Source: Duganella sp. sic0402 (GTDB taxonomy: Bacteria > Pseudomonadota > Gammaproteobacteria > Burkholderiales > Burkholderiaceae_D). From it: a stretch of DNA of 64,000 bases. The stretch is from positions 992,001-1,056,000 of the forward strand of contig NZ_JAHUWK010000001.1 of NCBI RefSeq assembly GCF_019219065.1. Reading direction: 5' to 3'. Numbering within the stretch: position 1 is the stretch's first letter; every line of letters starts with the position of its first letter. The notes beneath the pieces were generated by a model, which saw nothing but the letters and a program-made list of their open reading frames with translations, made no database searches and was not told the origin of the DNA. Of this stretch, positions 18,841 to 28,126 are shown piece by piece. The position numbers and the translations under genes are program-made.

Positions 18841-19401
18841 ATGAAACAAACTAAGCTCAACACCAATGAACAATGGCTGAAAACCTATTACTATGCGCGC
18901 GCCGCCGTGTCGGGCGCGTGGATGCTGGCGGCCTTCAGCGTCGCCCAGCATTCGGCCGCCATCGCCGCCGCGCTGCTGGTGTTCTACCCGCTGTGGGACG
19001 CGCTCGCCAACCTGGTGGACGGCATGCGCAGCGGCGGCGTGATGCGCAACCGCACACAATTGCTGAACACTGTCGCCAGCCTGTTGGTGGCGGTGGCAAT
19101 CTGGATCGCGCTGCCGGACATGCATCAGGTGCTGGCCGTGTTCGGCGTGTGGGCCATCCTGTCCGGACTGCTCCAGCTCGGCACGGCGCTGCGCCGCTGG
19201 AAACTGCATGGCGCGCAATGGGCGATGGTGCTGAGCGGCGGCCAGTCGGCGCTGGCCGGCAGCTTCTTCATTATCCAGGCCCAGGCGGCAGCCATGCCAA
19301 CCATCGCCACCGTGGCCGGCTATGCGGGATTCGGCGCGTTCTACTTCCTGGTGTCGGCGCTGTCGCTGAGCATCAGCGGCTGGCGCCGCAAGAGCGCGTG
19401 A
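18841..19401 (+). CDS. DUF308 family membrane protein (HdeD-like)
   Basis: A 186-residue protein with about six predicted transmembrane helices: WMLAAFSVAQHSAAIAAALL, TLLNTVASLLVAVAIWIAL, a VFGVWAILSGLLQLGTALR helix with the DUF308 W-x-x-x-x-G-x-x-Q pattern, and further C-terminal helices. The ATG at 18841 has a GGAG site seven bases upstream; the in-frame ATG at 18829 lies inside that site. HdeD, a family member, is linked to acid resistance in E. coli, but the function here is unknown. The shared operator suggests it is the TetR target gene. Confidence 0.85.
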   Translation: MKQTKLNTNEQWLKTYYYARAAVSGAWMLAAFSVAQHSAAIAAALLVFYPLWDALANLVDGMRSGGVMRNRTQLLNTVASLLVAVAIWIALPDMHQVLAVFGVWAILSGLLQLGTALRRWKLHGAQWAMVLSGGQSALAGSFFIIQAQAAAMPTIATVAGYAGFGAFYFLVSALSLSISGWRRKSA

Positions 19402-19409
19402 CGCTCGCC

Positions 19410-19589
19410 CTACTCCACCATCACCCAGCGCTGATACTCCACGAACAGCGCAAAGCCGTCATCGAACTGTAGCAGTTCGATGATCTCGGCCAGCAGTTGC
19501 ACCAGCAGCGACAGCGTAGCGGCGATGCTGATCAGCATCGCCTCATCTACCATGTCCAGTTCAAACGGCATATCGTCTAACCGCGTCAT
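19410..19589 (-). CDS. Small acidic hypothetical protein (59 aa)
   Basis: A 59-codon frame on the minus strand. The ATG is preceded by GAGAG about eight bases upstream. The product is acidic and leucine-rich: MTRLDDMPFELDMVDEAMLI, then a helix IAATLSLLVQLLAEIIELLQ, then FDDGFALFVEYQRWVMVE. The leucine spacing suggests an amphipathic helix that could pack against a partner. It resembles no family I recognise. It ends eight bases after the DUF308 stop (convergent) and is divergent from the AraC regulator. Confidence 0.5.
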   Translation of the reverse strand: MTRLDDMPFELDMVDEAMLISIAATLSLLVQLLAEIIELLQFDDGFALFVEYQRWVMVE

Positions 19590-19648
19590 ATCGCAACTCT
19601 CTTGTTGATCTGGCAGTCAGGATAAGCGCGGCGGGCCACGGCAACAAT

Positions 19649-19673
19649 GCTAAACTTAGTCAAATGATTTAGC
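19649..19673. promoter_or_regulatory. Inverted repeat before AraC regulator gene
   Basis: GCTAAA and TTTAGC, six-base perfect arms separated by 13 bases, end 12 bases before the AraC start codon and could form a regulator site. Weak evidence. Confidence 0.3.
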
Positions 19674-19685
19674 GATCTTGCCACC

Positions 19686-20507
19686 ATGCCCGTTTTAAAA
19701 GAATTTCCCCGCCTGGACCTGCCCTTGCCTGCGGACTGGATCGACCCCGATACGGTGCCCCGGCCCGTCGTCACCGTCGGCATCAACGCCGAAAAGACGG
19801 GCAGCCTTGAGATAGAGCCGCACTCGCATATCAAGGCGCAGTTTTTCCTGTGCCTGCGTGGCGTGCTGACCTGCGAATCAGCCGGCGGCTTCTGGCTTGT
19901 GCCGCCGCAGAGCGCGTTGTGGATACCTGCGGATACAGAGCACGCGCTCAAGATGGAGGGCGTGGTGGAAGGCTATACAGCCTTCATCGATGCGGACGCC
20001 CTGCCCATGCTTCCTGAGACGTGCAGCGCCTACTCCGCTTCGCAACTGATGCGGGAGTTGATGCGGCGGTCGGCGAGCTTTCCGGCGCTGTATCCGGAGG
20101 GCGGGTTCGAGTCGCGGCTAATTGCCTTGCTGCTGGAAGAGATACAGCGCACACCGCGCGCCGACCTGCATCTGCCGATACCAAGCGACAAGCGGGCCCG
20201 CAGGATTGTCGACATGATGCTCGCCAATCCCGGCCAACGCGGTACCATCACCAGCTGGGCCAAGCTTGCAGGCCTCAGCGAACGCACGCTGTCACGCCTC
20301 ATTGCCGAACAAACCGGCATGAGCTTCGGCCGATGGCGGCAGCAGATCACCATCATCCTCGCGGTGCAGCGGCTGGGCGCTGGCGCGTCGATCCAGCAAG
20401 TCGCGGCGGAGCTCGGTTACGAAAGCGCCAGCAGCTTCGTCACCATGTTCCGCAAGGCCGTGGGTGTCCCGCCCGGCCGCTACATGCACGGACGCAGCGT
20501 GGACTGA
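19686..20507 (+). CDS. AraC-family transcriptional regulator with cupin sensor domain
   Basis: A 273-residue regulator. The N-terminal cupin-like domain spans about residues 20-110 (EIEPHSHIKAQFFLCLRGVLTCES, WLVPPQSALWIPADTEHAL). Two AraC helix-turn-helix motifs follow at about 170-265 (ITSWAKLAGLSERTLSRLIAEQTG and IQQVAAELGYESASSFVTMFRKAVG), ending in PPGRYM. The domain order is that of small-molecule-responsive AraC regulators with an RmlC-type sensor. No adjacent operon is an obvious target; the ACT protein 87 bases downstream is a candidate. Confidence 0.92.
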   Translation: MPVLKEFPRLDLPLPADWIDPDTVPRPVVTVGINAEKTGSLEIEPHSHIKAQFFLCLRGVLTCESAGGFWLVPPQSALWIPADTEHALKMEGVVEGYTAFIDADALPMLPETCSAYSASQLMRELMRRSASFPALYPEGGFESRLIALLLEEIQRTPRADLHLPIPSDKRARRIVDMMLANPGQRGTITSWAKLAGLSERTLSRLIAEQTGMSFGRWRQQITIILAVQRLGAGASIQQVAAELGYESASSFVTMFRKAVGVPPGRYMHGRSVD

Positions 20508-20594
20508 TTAGTTTTATGAATGGAGTATGAACATCATTCATTGTACTAATCGGCAGCCATCCTCTACGCTTCAGCCTTTCTTTATGAGGGCGAT

Positions 20595-21002
20595 ATGGAA
20601 GCAGCCAAGGAAATTCATCAGATCACGCTGGAACAGACCAACGGCGATTACGCCGTATGCCGGCTGGCGCCCGATGCCGCACTACCGGCATGGGCCGACG
20701 GCGGCGGCTTCGTGACCATCAGCCGTTCAGCGCATGAGCTGTCCGTCGTCTGCCTGACCGAACGCGTGCCAGCCGATACCCAGCAAGAAAGCGGCTGGAC
20801 CTGTTTGCGCTTTGTCGGCCCGTTCGCCTTTGGCGCGACCGGCATTGTGCTATCGGTAGTACGGCCGCTGTCGGAAGGTGGGCTTGGTGTGTTTGTAGTC
20901 TCGACTTTCGATGGCGATCATTTGCTGCTCAAGACCAGCGACATGGCCAAAGCGGCCGCGCTGCTGGAACGCGCCGGCCATGTGCTTGTAAAGACGCCTT
21001 GA
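20595..21002 (+). CDS. ACT-domain protein (CASTOR-type)
   Basis: A 135-residue protein with a GAGGG site five bases before the ATG. The sequence fits the double ACT-like fold of CASTOR/ACT_7 proteins: ITLEQTNGDYAVCRLAPDAALP, FVTISRSAHELSVVCL, FVGPFAFGATGIVLSVVRPLSEGGLGVFVVSTFDGDHLL, KAAALLERAGH. ACT domains bind amino acids or other small ligands; no enzyme domain is attached. Its ligand is unknown. It converges on proX with two bases between stops. Confidence 0.85.
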   Translation: MEAAKEIHQITLEQTNGDYAVCRLAPDAALPAWADGGGFVTISRSAHELSVVCLTERVPADTQQESGWTCLRFVGPFAFGATGIVLSVVRPLSEGGLGVFVVSTFDGDHLLLKTSDMAKAAALLERAGHVLVKTP

Positions 21003-21004
21003 TC

Positions 21005-22054
21005 TCAGGACTTGGCTGCCGCCAGCGCCTGGGCGATCCAGCTATCAAATAGCTGCTGGTGGAACTTGATCCAGCCTGCCGCATGGCGGGCGATATCGGC
21101 CTGGGTGTTTTCGCCATCGCGCATGCGTTCGTTTTGCGCATTGATGTCGGCGATCGGCAGACGCATCACTTCAAACAGCTTGACCGCTGCCGGATTTTTC
21201 TCGGCCCAGGCGCGGTTCACCACGATGCGCGTGGTGTTGACGGCAAAACCGTAATCGCTGCCGTCGGCCAGGCGGGTGTTGGCTTGGTCCGGCGTGGACG
21301 AGAACGGCACTTGCAGCCATACCACGTCCTTGCCCGGCACCAGCACCCCGCTCACCCAGTACGGCGTCCAGGTGTAGTACAGGATCGATTCGCCGCGCTT
21401 GTAGCGGCTGATGGTGTCGGCCATCAGCGCGGAGTAGCTGCCCTGCACATGCTGCACCGTTGCGCGCAGCTTGTAGGCATCCATATGGTTTTCGATCATC
21501 GCCTCGCAGCCCCAGCCCGGATTGCAGCCAGTCAGGTCGGCCTTGCCGTCGCCATCGTGGTCGAACAGCTTGGCCAGGCCTGGATCACGCAATTGCTCTA
21601 CATTGGTGATGTTGTATTTATCCGCCGTGGCCTTGTCAATCAGATAGCCCTGTGCGGCGGGGCCGGCGTATTCGCCGGTGCGCAGCAGCTTGGCGTCGCC
21701 GCCCGCGTTCTCGTAATAGCTTTGGTGCAGCGGGTCCCAGTGCACCGCCAGGAAGGTCGCATCGCCATTCGCGATGGCGATGTGCGCAGTCGGATATTCC
21801 ACTTCCTTGACCGGCTCAGGCTCATAGCCCAGTTTCTCCAGCGCGCGCTCGACCAGCATGGTCTGGAAGGTTTCCTCGGCGAGCGAGCTTTGCAGCGCCT
21901 GCACCTTGATGCCCTTGCCGGGCAGGCTGGCATCCGGCGTTTGCGCCATCGCCACACCGGTGGTCAGGGCCAGCGCAGCGAGCGCCAGTGCGGAAATCCA
22001 GTGCCATTTGCGTTGCGTTTTATACGTCTTTTTAAATTGTTCAATACGTTGCAT
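21005..22054 (-). CDS. proX: Glycine betaine/proline ABC transporter substrate-binding protein
   Basis: A 349-residue periplasmic binding protein closely resembling E. coli ProX. I chose the ATG at 22054, six bases after AAAGG; an in-frame ATG at 22060 is inside the site. A twin-lysine N-terminus and hydrophobic core end at VAMAQT. Conserved regions include [80 protein letters not shown] and [16 protein letters not shown]. The tryptophans of the betaine-binding cage are present. It is the last gene of proVWX. Confidence 0.95.
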   Translation of the reverse strand: MQRIEQFKKTYKTQRKWHWISALALAALALTTGVAMAQTPDASLPGKGIKVQALQSSLAEETFQTMLVERALEKLGYEPEPVKEVEYPTAHIAIANGDATFLAVHWDPLHQSYYENAGGDAKLLRTGEYAGPAAQGYLIDKATADKYNITNVEQLRDPGLAKLFDHDGDGKADLTGCNPGWGCEAMIENHMDAYKLRATVQHVQGSYSALMADTISRYKRGESILYYTWTPYWVSGVLVPGKDVVWLQVPFSSTPDQANTRLADGSDYGFAVNTTRIVVNRAWAEKNPAAVKLFEVMRLPIADINAQNERMRDGENTQADIARHAAGWIKFHQQLFDSWIAQALAAAKS

Positions 22055-22070
22055 CGTCATCCTTTCTTTT

Positions 22071-23171
22071 TTATTGTGCGGTAGCGGTCTTGGCGGGAGC
22101 AGCCGCTTCAGAGCGGACTGCACTGCCTCGCACCAGGCGCAGCAACAGGCCTGCCGGGCCGGTTTGATACCAGTGGCGGGCGCCGCGGCGTGGCTGGCCC
22201 ATGGCTTGCGTCAGGCGATCCAGCGCGATGGCCAGCAGCACGATACCCAAGCCACCGACCGTTGCCAGGCCCATGTCCAGGCGGCCAATACCGCGCAGCA
22301 CCATCTGGCCCAGGCCACCCACCGCGATCATCGAAGCGATCACCACCATCGACAGCGACAGCATCAGCGACTGATTGATACCGGCCATAATCGACGGCAT
22401 GGCCAGCGGCAGCTGCACGCGGGTCAGCAACTGCCAGGGCGAAGCGCCGTAGGCGCGCGCTGCTTCGATCAGGTCCGGACGCACCTGGCGGATACCCAGG
22501 TTGGTCAGGCGTACCAGCGGCGGCAAGGCAAAGATGATGGTCACAATCACGCCTGGCGCATTACCGATACCAAACAGCATCACCACCGGCACCAGATACA
22601 CAAAGGCTGGCGTGGTTTGCATCGCGTCCAGCAGCGGGCGCAGGATGTTTTGCGCGCGGTCATTGCTGGCCAGGACAATCCCCAGCGGCAGGCCTATCAG
22701 CAGGCAGAAGGCCAGCGAGGTCAGCACCAGCGACAGCGTGACCATCGCCTCCGGCCACACGCCCAGCATCGACACCACCAGCAGCGCCACCACGGTGCCG
22801 ATCGCCAGCGCGCGGCTGGTAAACTGCCACGCCAGCAGGCCGATGATGGCGATCATCGACAGCGACGGCACCGACGTCAGCACCTCGCCCACTCCGTTCA
22901 GCGTGGCGTCGATCGGCGCACGCACCGCCTGGAAGAACGGACGGAAGTGCTCCACCACCCAGCCCAGGCCCTGATTGATCCAGGACTCCAGCGGCAAGGC
23001 GCCGTCGAAAATTTGCGTCAGCTTGTGCAGGCCGTCGGCGTGTTCTGGCGCGGCTGCCGGCTTGGCGGCGTCCAGCCAGGCAGTATCAGTTGGCGGCGTT
23101 GGCAGCCATGGGTTGATCGGAGCTGCTTGCTCAACGACCGGTTCGATTGCGGTAACGTCATTCGGATTCAT
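22071..23171 (-). CDS. proW: Glycine betaine/proline ABC transporter permease
   Basis: A 366-residue permease. A proline-rich N-terminal tail of about 90 residues precedes several transmembrane helices. The binding-protein-dependent signature is in [33 protein letters not shown] near residue 270. [23 protein letters not shown] and [22 protein letters not shown] match ProW. The start overlaps the proV stop by four bases, so translation is coupled. Confidence 0.95.
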   Translation of the reverse strand: MNPNDVTAIEPVVEQAAPINPWLPTPPTDTAWLDAAKPAAAPEHADGLHKLTQIFDGALPLESWINQGLGWVVEHFRPFFQAVRAPIDATLNGVGEVLTSVPSLSMIAIIGLLAWQFTSRALAIGTVVALLVVSMLGVWPEAMVTLSLVLTSLAFCLLIGLPLGIVLASNDRAQNILRPLLDAMQTTPAFVYLVPVVMLFGIGNAPGVIVTIIFALPPLVRLTNLGIRQVRPDLIEAARAYGASPWQLLTRVQLPLAMPSIMAGINQSLMLSLSMVVIASMIAVGGLGQMVLRGIGRLDMGLATVGGLGIVLLAIALDRLTQAMGQPRRGARHWYQTGPAGLLLRLVRGSAVRSEAAAPAKTATAQ

Positions 23172-24403
23172 GCGTGTCCTTTCTGTGCGTGTTGCTCGGC
23201 GATCGGTGGTGTAGTCGGGTCCAGGAACTTCAGCAGCGTGGTACGGCTGATAGCGCCGTGGAAGCTGCCGTCATTCGCCACCACCGGCACGGCATAAGGC
23301 AGTTGCGCCACCTGGCCGAACAGGCCGGAAACCGGCTCATCCGCGTTAATCGATTGCACCTCGGGCAAGAAGGCGTGTGCCAGGCCCAGCGGACCTGCGT
23401 GGCCGTCCAGCGCGTCGCGCAGCGAGTCGGCCGACACCATGCCGAGGAATTTACGTTTCGGATCAACCACGTAGGCGTAGCTGCGATCCTGGTCTTCCAG
23501 CATGGTCAAGGCAGCGCGCGCACCACGGGCCGGCGATTCCGACACCACGATCTGACTCTTGCGGGCGATGTCGCTGGCCTTGAACACGGCCGCAGCATCC
23601 ACGCCGCGCACGAAGCTACGCACATAATCGTTGGCCGGCTTGCGCAGGATTTCCTCCGGCGTGCCCACCTGCACCACATGGCCATCTTTCATGATGGCGA
23701 TACGGTCGCCAATGCGCATGGCTTCATCCAGATCGTGCGAAATGAACACGATGGTGCGGCGTTTGATCTGTTGCAGGCGCAGGATTTCCGATTGCATTTC
23801 CGTGCGCATGATCGGGTCCAGCGCGGAGAAAGCCTCATCCATCAGCAGGATCGAGGGATCGCACGCCAGCGCACGCGCCAGGCCGACACGCTGCTGCATA
23901 CCGCCGGACAATTCATCAGGATAGCTGCCGGCGTAAGCCGCCAGGCCGACCTGCTCCAAGGCCTGCTTCGCCAGCGCATGGCGCTCGGCTTTCGGCATGC
24001 CGGCCAGCTCCATGCCAAAGGCAGTGTTGTCGAGCACAGTCAACTGCGGCAGCAGCGCGAACGACTGGAACACCATGCTGATGTCCTTGCGGCGCAGCGC
24101 ACGCAACTGCGCGTCCGGTAGCGTGTTGATGTCGTTGCCATCGATCAGAATGCGGCCGTCAGTCGGCTCGATCAGGCGGTTCAGCATGCGCACCAGAGTC
24201 GACTTGCCCGAACCGGACAGGCCCATGATGACGAACACTTCGCCGGCTTCAATGGTAAAGGTGGCGTCGAACACACCGATCGTGCATTCGGTCTTGGCGA
24301 GAATGTCTTGCTTGCTGGCGCCTTGGCGGACCAGCGCCAGCGCTTCTTCGGGCTGATCGCCGAATACTTTGAAGACATGGTCGATGATGATTTGTTTAGC
24401 CAC
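23168..24403 (-). CDS. proV: Glycine betaine/proline ABC transporter ATP-binding protein
   Basis: A 411-residue ATPase. It has the ProV-type N-terminal segment ([18 protein letters not shown]), Walker [10 protein letters not shown], the ABC signature [16 protein letters not shown], Walker [14 protein letters not shown], and H-loop [19 protein letters not shown]. Two CBS domains form the C-terminal 130 residues. In homologues these sense ionic strength and gate transport. It is the first gene of the operon, with about 400 bases of gene-free sequence upstream. Confidence 0.95.
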   Translation of the reverse strand: MAKQIIIDHVFKVFGDQPEEALALVRQGASKQDILAKTECTIGVFDATFTIEAGEVFVIMGLSGSGKSTLVRMLNRLIEPTDGRILIDGNDINTLPDAQLRALRRKDISMVFQSFALLPQLTVLDNTAFGMELAGMPKAERHALAKQALEQVGLAAYAGSYPDELSGGMQQRVGLARALACDPSILLMDEAFSALDPIMRTEMQSEILRLQQIKRRTIVFISHDLDEAMRIGDRIAIMKDGHVVQVGTPEEILRKPANDYVRSFVRGVDAAAVFKASDIARKSQIVVSESPARGARAALTMLEDQDRSYAYVVDPKRKFLGMVSADSLRDALDGHAGPLGLAHAFLPEVQSINADEPVSGLFGQVAQLPYAVPVVANDGSFHGAISRTTLLKFLDPTTPPIAEQHAQKGHA

Positions 24404-24801
24404 GTTGTGGTTCTCCTTCGGTTAGACGAATGGAATGACACCCTGCTGGCCGTAGGCTGGCGATGGGAATCAGCGAACCTTGAGCCGTCGGCGATACCAC
24501 GGCGCAGAGGCGCGCGCAGGCAACGGATCAAGGAGAGACACGGGGGAACCGACGAGCATGCGCCGGTAAGCCGGGGTGTCATGTGCGTGCTTTTGTGCGT
24601 GCTGAAGGAGGCTGGGCTACAGGACTTTCAGCCACGCTCAAGGGTGTGGGCGCAAGGCCCGGTGCAGAGATTACTGCGATATCTGTTGTAAATTGACGTC
24701 AATTATAATTCAAAAATACAACAAAGTCCAGTGGCTTTCCGAATTGAAATGTGCTAGCAATGTTAAGTGGTGCACAGACCGCCGAACGAAAAGACTGTTG
24801 C
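24404..24801. other. Gene-free region upstream of proV
   Basis: About 400 bases between proV (starting at 24403, leftward) and the end of a leftward hypothetical gene. The frames seen here are shadows of proV or of the neighbour. The part at 24681-24730 is markedly AT-rich and contains the palindrome described separately. It probably holds the proVWX promoter and a long leader; I recognise no known riboswitch. Confidence 0.5.
24691..24704. promoter_or_regulatory. AT-rich palindrome in proV upstream region
   Basis: AATTGACGTCAATT is a perfect 14-base palindrome in an AT-rich stretch, 288 bases upstream of proV. It also contains a TTGACG box on both strands. It may be an operator or part of a promoter for the osmoregulated proVWX operon. 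Confidence 0.35.
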
Positions 24802-25308
24802 TCACGCACCGGCAAGCTCTTTCACGCAGCTTTGCCATTGACGTTTGAAGTCGGCGTCCCTGGGAAACACGGGGGTTACCAGCACCTTCGTCGTCGCTCC
24901 ACCGTCGCCCACCTCAAGCATCAGATCGGCGCGTTGCGTTAGCGCGTCCAACACTGCGGTGACCGCGCCTTGCGGCAATTCCTTACGCCCGCCTGTGGGC
25001 AATTGAATACTCAGCAGCGGCGCGCTGTCCGGCACCAGCAGCCGGACCGTCCGGGCGTTCTCCGAACGGGCGCCCGCTGGCGTTTCCAGGTGAACGCTGC
25101 TCGGGCCATGTCCTTCCCGCTGCGCGATGATCAATAAGCGCGAACGAACGCCCGGCTGCAATTCGATCGGCGTCTCATAGCGGCACCAAGCCCATCCATG
25201 GTCGCCAGCCAGGAAGCTCACCCCGGGAGCCGGCGCGGCCGCGAACACAGGCGGCATCAATGTCAGCATGGCCATCAACATGACCGATTTCATTCCAGCC
25301 TGTGTCAT
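24802..25308 (-). CDS. Exported hypothetical protein
   Basis: A secreted protein of about 168 residues from the chosen ATG at 25308; an ATG at 25293 also gives the same signal peptide (MKSVMLMAMLTLMPPVFAAAPAP). The mature part begins GVSFLAGDHGWAWCRYETP and contains LLIIAQREGHGPSSVHLETPAG and a C-terminal SCVKEL, so two cysteines could form a disulphide. No domain is recognised. It is divergent from the MacA-like adaptor gene. The mixed beta-strand character would suit a small periplasmic or outer-membrane-associated protein. Confidence 0.6.
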   Translation of the reverse strand: MTQAGMKSVMLMAMLTLMPPVFAAAPAPGVSFLAGDHGWAWCRYETPIELQPGVRSRLLIIAQREGHGPSSVHLETPAGARSENARTVRLLVPDSAPLLSIQLPTGGRKELPQGAVTAVLDALTQRADLMLEVGDGGATTKVLVTPVFPRDADFKRQWQSCVKELAGA

Positions 25309-25496
25309 TTCATCACTTTCAAAAATTACGAGGGCAGCTCCATCGCTTGCGTTGCACTTCATATTATCAAAAAATACTCCTTCCGAAATGCAGCCGCGCC
25401 AAATGGCGGCGCTAGTGCCCGGTAGAGAATGGGAAATTGCTGAAAGTGTCGCGCCAAGCGCTAAAATGAGCGCTGTTTTTTAATGAAGTAAAACTG

Positions 25497-26669
25497 ATGA
25501 ACCACAAAAAAGATGGCGCTCGCCCCCCTATCTTGTTCGCCGCAGCCGCGCTGGCGCTGATGCTTCATGCTGATATGTCATTCGCGCAGTCACCCGGCTC
25601 GGCCGAAGTCAGGCTGGAGACGCTTACGGTGCAGCGCGGCGACCTGCTGCAAACCGTCGACGCAACCGGGAAATTGCAATTCCACCGGTTTGCCGATGTG
25701 AATGCCCAAGTTGCTGGTCAGATAAAGGAGGTGCTGTATGCCGTCGGGGATGCCGTGCAGGATGGCCAGCTGGTGATGGAAATTTCACCCGCAATCCGCG
25801 CTCACCAGATGGAAGGCAACCGGGCTCAAATGGCACGGCTGCGCGCAGAACTGGCGGACCAACAGGCGCAGACCGACTTCGCCGAATTGCAGTTCAAGCG
25901 CCAGACCCAGCTCAAGGCCCAAAATGCCACCCGAGAAGAAAGCTTCGAGTCCAGCCGCATGAATTTGTCTTCGGCGCGCGCCCGAATGGACTCCATCAAC
26001 GCGCAGGTCCGGCAATTGGAGGCAACGCTGAAATTCGATGAAGAAAGCAGCCTGCATAAACAAGTTCTGGCGCCGCTGTCAGGCACCGTGGTGGCAGTAA
26101 ATGCGCGCGCCGGGCAAACGGTGGGCGTCGGCCAGGCGGGCTTGCCGCTGATGCGGATAGCGGATCTGTCGCAAATGACGGTCCAGGCACGTGTGGCGGA
26201 AGCAGATGTGACCCGCCTGAAGCGCGGCATGACGGCAAACTTCCAGACGCCCGGCTATCCCGGCCGCACCTGGTCCGGCAAACTGCGTCAGGTGATTCCC
26301 GTCCCCGCTGACGGGACAGGCGAGCAAGGCAAGCAAACCTTTTACAATGTTCTGTTCGAGGTCGCCAATCCGGAACAGGAACTCATGAGCGGCATGTCGA
26401 CACAGGTGCAGTTCATCGTCGCGCAGGCCAGGGATGCGGTGCTGTTGCCAGCTGACTTGCTGGGCCAGCGCGACGCGGCGGGAACGTATCAGGTCCAGGT
26501 GGTGAACCGTGACCGGCAGATCGTGGCACGCAAATTGAAAATCGGCTTGCGCACTGCACAGCAGGTACAAGTGCTGTCCGGCCTGGCGGCGGGAGAGCAA
26601 GTACTGGTGGGTCCCGCGCCAGCGTCGGCGCTTCAGCCCCAGCAAGCCGAGCCGGTGGGAGCTCCATGA
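25497..26669 (+). CDS. MacA-like periplasmic adaptor subunit of an efflux system
   Basis: A 390-residue membrane-fusion protein. A signal peptide (ILFAAAALALMLHADMSFAQ) is followed by the lipoyl half VQRGDLLQTVDATGKLQFHRFADVNAQVAGQIKEVLYAVGD. A long alpha-helical hairpin of about 70 residues (QMEGNRAQMARLRAELADQQ...), the second lipoyl half with LAPLSGTVVAVNARAGQTVGV, and beta-barrel and membrane-proximal domains complete it. The order and sequence resemble MacA. The next gene, overlapping by four bases, encodes the outer-membrane channel, but no MacB or RND pump gene is adjacent. The ribosome site is weak. Confidence 0.88.
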   Translation: MNHKKDGARPPILFAAAALALMLHADMSFAQSPGSAEVRLETLTVQRGDLLQTVDATGKLQFHRFADVNAQVAGQIKEVLYAVGDAVQDGQLVMEISPAIRAHQMEGNRAQMARLRAELADQQAQTDFAELQFKRQTQLKAQNATREESFESSRMNLSSARARMDSINAQVRQLEATLKFDEESSLHKQVLAPLSGTVVAVNARAGQTVGVGQAGLPLMRIADLSQMTVQARVAEADVTRLKRGMTANFQTPGYPGRTWSGKLRQVIPVPADGTGEQGKQTFYNVLFEVANPEQELMSGMSTQVQFIVAQARDAVLLPADLLGQRDAAGTYQVQVVNRDRQIVARKLKIGLRTAQQVQVLSGLAAGEQVLVGPAPASALQPQQAEPVGAP

Positions 26670-28054
26670 ACCGGCGCATGAGAGGATGGACGGGATGCGT
26701 GGCCGGCGTGTTGCTGGCCGCGTGCTCGCACACCAAGCCCGTCATGGAACCGGCGCCGGCGATCGAATTGCCTGCGGGCTGGTCGCAGGCGGGGACGGCG
26801 GGCAGCCAGGCATGGCCGGACAGCCACTGGTGGCAACGCTTCGGCAGCGACGAGCTGAGCCAGCTGGTGCGCGAAGGCCAGGACAGCAATCTGGAACTGG
26901 CCGCAGCGATGTCGCGGGTGCGCCAGGCGGCCGCGCAGGCGCGGATCGCCGGCGTCGCCCTGCTGCCATCGGTCGACGCATCCGCCGGCGCCAGCCGGGA
27001 TTTGCCGCTCGGCGGCAATCACAACGCCAATGTTTCGGCCAGCGGCGTGGTGCAGGTGTCGTACGAGCTCGATTTCTGGGGCAAGAACGCTGCCAGCGCC
27101 GCCGCAGCCGAGGCTGCGCTCAGGGCCAATTTCTACGATCGTCAAACCGTGGCCCTGACCGTGACCAGCGGCATTGTGTCGACTTATCTGCAACTGCTGT
27201 CGCTGCACGACCGTCTCGACGTGGCGCGCGAGAATGCCAAGACTGCGGAGCGTGTACTGTTGCTGGTTGAAGCCCAAAGCAGCGTCGGGGCCGCCACCTC
27301 GGTCGATCTGGCGCGTCAGCGCTCCGCTGTCGCCAGCCAGCGCGCCACTATTCCTGCCTTGCAGCAGCAAGAGCGCGAGGCGCAATCCGCGCTGGCGATC
27401 TTGCTCGGCCGGTCGCCGCAAACCTTCAGGATCAGCGATAGCGGACTCGACGCCATCCACCTGCCCGAAGTAACGGCCGGCATGCCGTCCGAACTGCTGT
27501 CGCGGCGTCCCGATATCAGCCGTTCGGAAGCAATCCTGGCAGCGGCCAGCGCGAACGTGGAAGCGGCGCGCGCAGCACTGTTCCCCAGCATTCGCCTGAC
27601 CGGATCGACAGGCGCGCAGAGCAGTGCCCTGATGTCGCTGCTCAATGCCCAAAATTTGTTCGCCAATGTCGGCGCCTCGCTGGTGGCGCCGATTTTCGAT
27701 GGCGGACGTTTGCGGACCGAACGTGACCTTGCCATCGAGCAGAAACAGGAGCTGGTGCAGACCTACCGCTCAACCGTCCTCGCGGCCTTGGCGGAGGTGG
27801 ACACCGTGCTCGGCCAAATCAGCAGCCTTGACGAGCAGCGCCGCTTAAAAGAGGTAGAGCTGGAACAGTCACGCCTGGCATTCAATTTGTCGGAGATCCG
27901 CTACAAGGAAGGCGCGGAAGACTTGATGACCGTGCTGGATACCCAGCGCAGCCTGTCGGACGTGCAAAATGAACTGGGAATGCTGAAACTCAAACGCCTG
28001 CAGGCCACGGTATCGCTATACAAAGCGCTTGGTGGTGGCTGGCAGGCTGGCTGA
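26666..28054 (+). CDS. NodT-family outer-membrane efflux channel lipoprotein
   Basis: A 462-residue TolC-like outer-membrane factor. The lipobox LLAAC with Cys at about residue 19 predicts a lipoprotein. The first repeat contains WPDSHWWQRFGSDELSQLVREGQDSNLELAAAMSRVRQA, and the paired helix/strand repeats contain LPEVTAGMPSELLSRRPDISRSEAIL and ASLVAPIFDGGRL. Its ATG overlaps the adaptor stop, so the two are coupled and should form part of one trans-envelope complex with an unlinked pump. Confidence 0.92.
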   Translation: MNRRMRGWTGCVAGVLLAACSHTKPVMEPAPAIELPAGWSQAGTAGSQAWPDSHWWQRFGSDELSQLVREGQDSNLELAAAMSRVRQAAAQARIAGVALLPSVDASAGASRDLPLGGNHNANVSASGVVQVSYELDFWGKNAASAAAAEAALRANFYDRQTVALTVTSGIVSTYLQLLSLHDRLDVARENAKTAERVLLLVEAQSSVGAATSVDLARQRSAVASQRATIPALQQQEREAQSALAILLGRSPQTFRISDSGLDAIHLPEVTAGMPSELLSRRPDISRSEAILAAASANVEAARAALFPSIRLTGSTGAQSSALMSLLNAQNLFANVGASLVAPIFDGGRLRTERDLAIEQKQELVQTYRSTVLAALAEVDTVLGQISSLDEQRRLKEVELEQSRLAFNLSEIRYKEGAEDLMTVLDTQRSLSDVQNELGMLKLKRLQATVSLYKALGGGWQAG

Positions 28055-28079
28055 GCGCGGCGTTGCGCAGCAAGAAGGC

Positions 28080-28107
28080 GGGCAGCACCATGTCTGCTGC
28101 CCTTTTT
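28080..28107 (+). terminator. Terminator after the outer-membrane channel gene
   Basis: GGGCAGC and GCTGCCC form a 7-base stem around a 9-base loop, followed by TTTTT, 25 bases after the stop codon. Confidence 0.85.
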
Positions 28108-28126
28108 CAGTCAACGTCTTGGCTTA

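Noticed and set aside
24404..24801. A riboswitch in the proVWX leader
   Set aside because: No known aptamer consensus could be recognised by eye; a covariance-model search would be needed.
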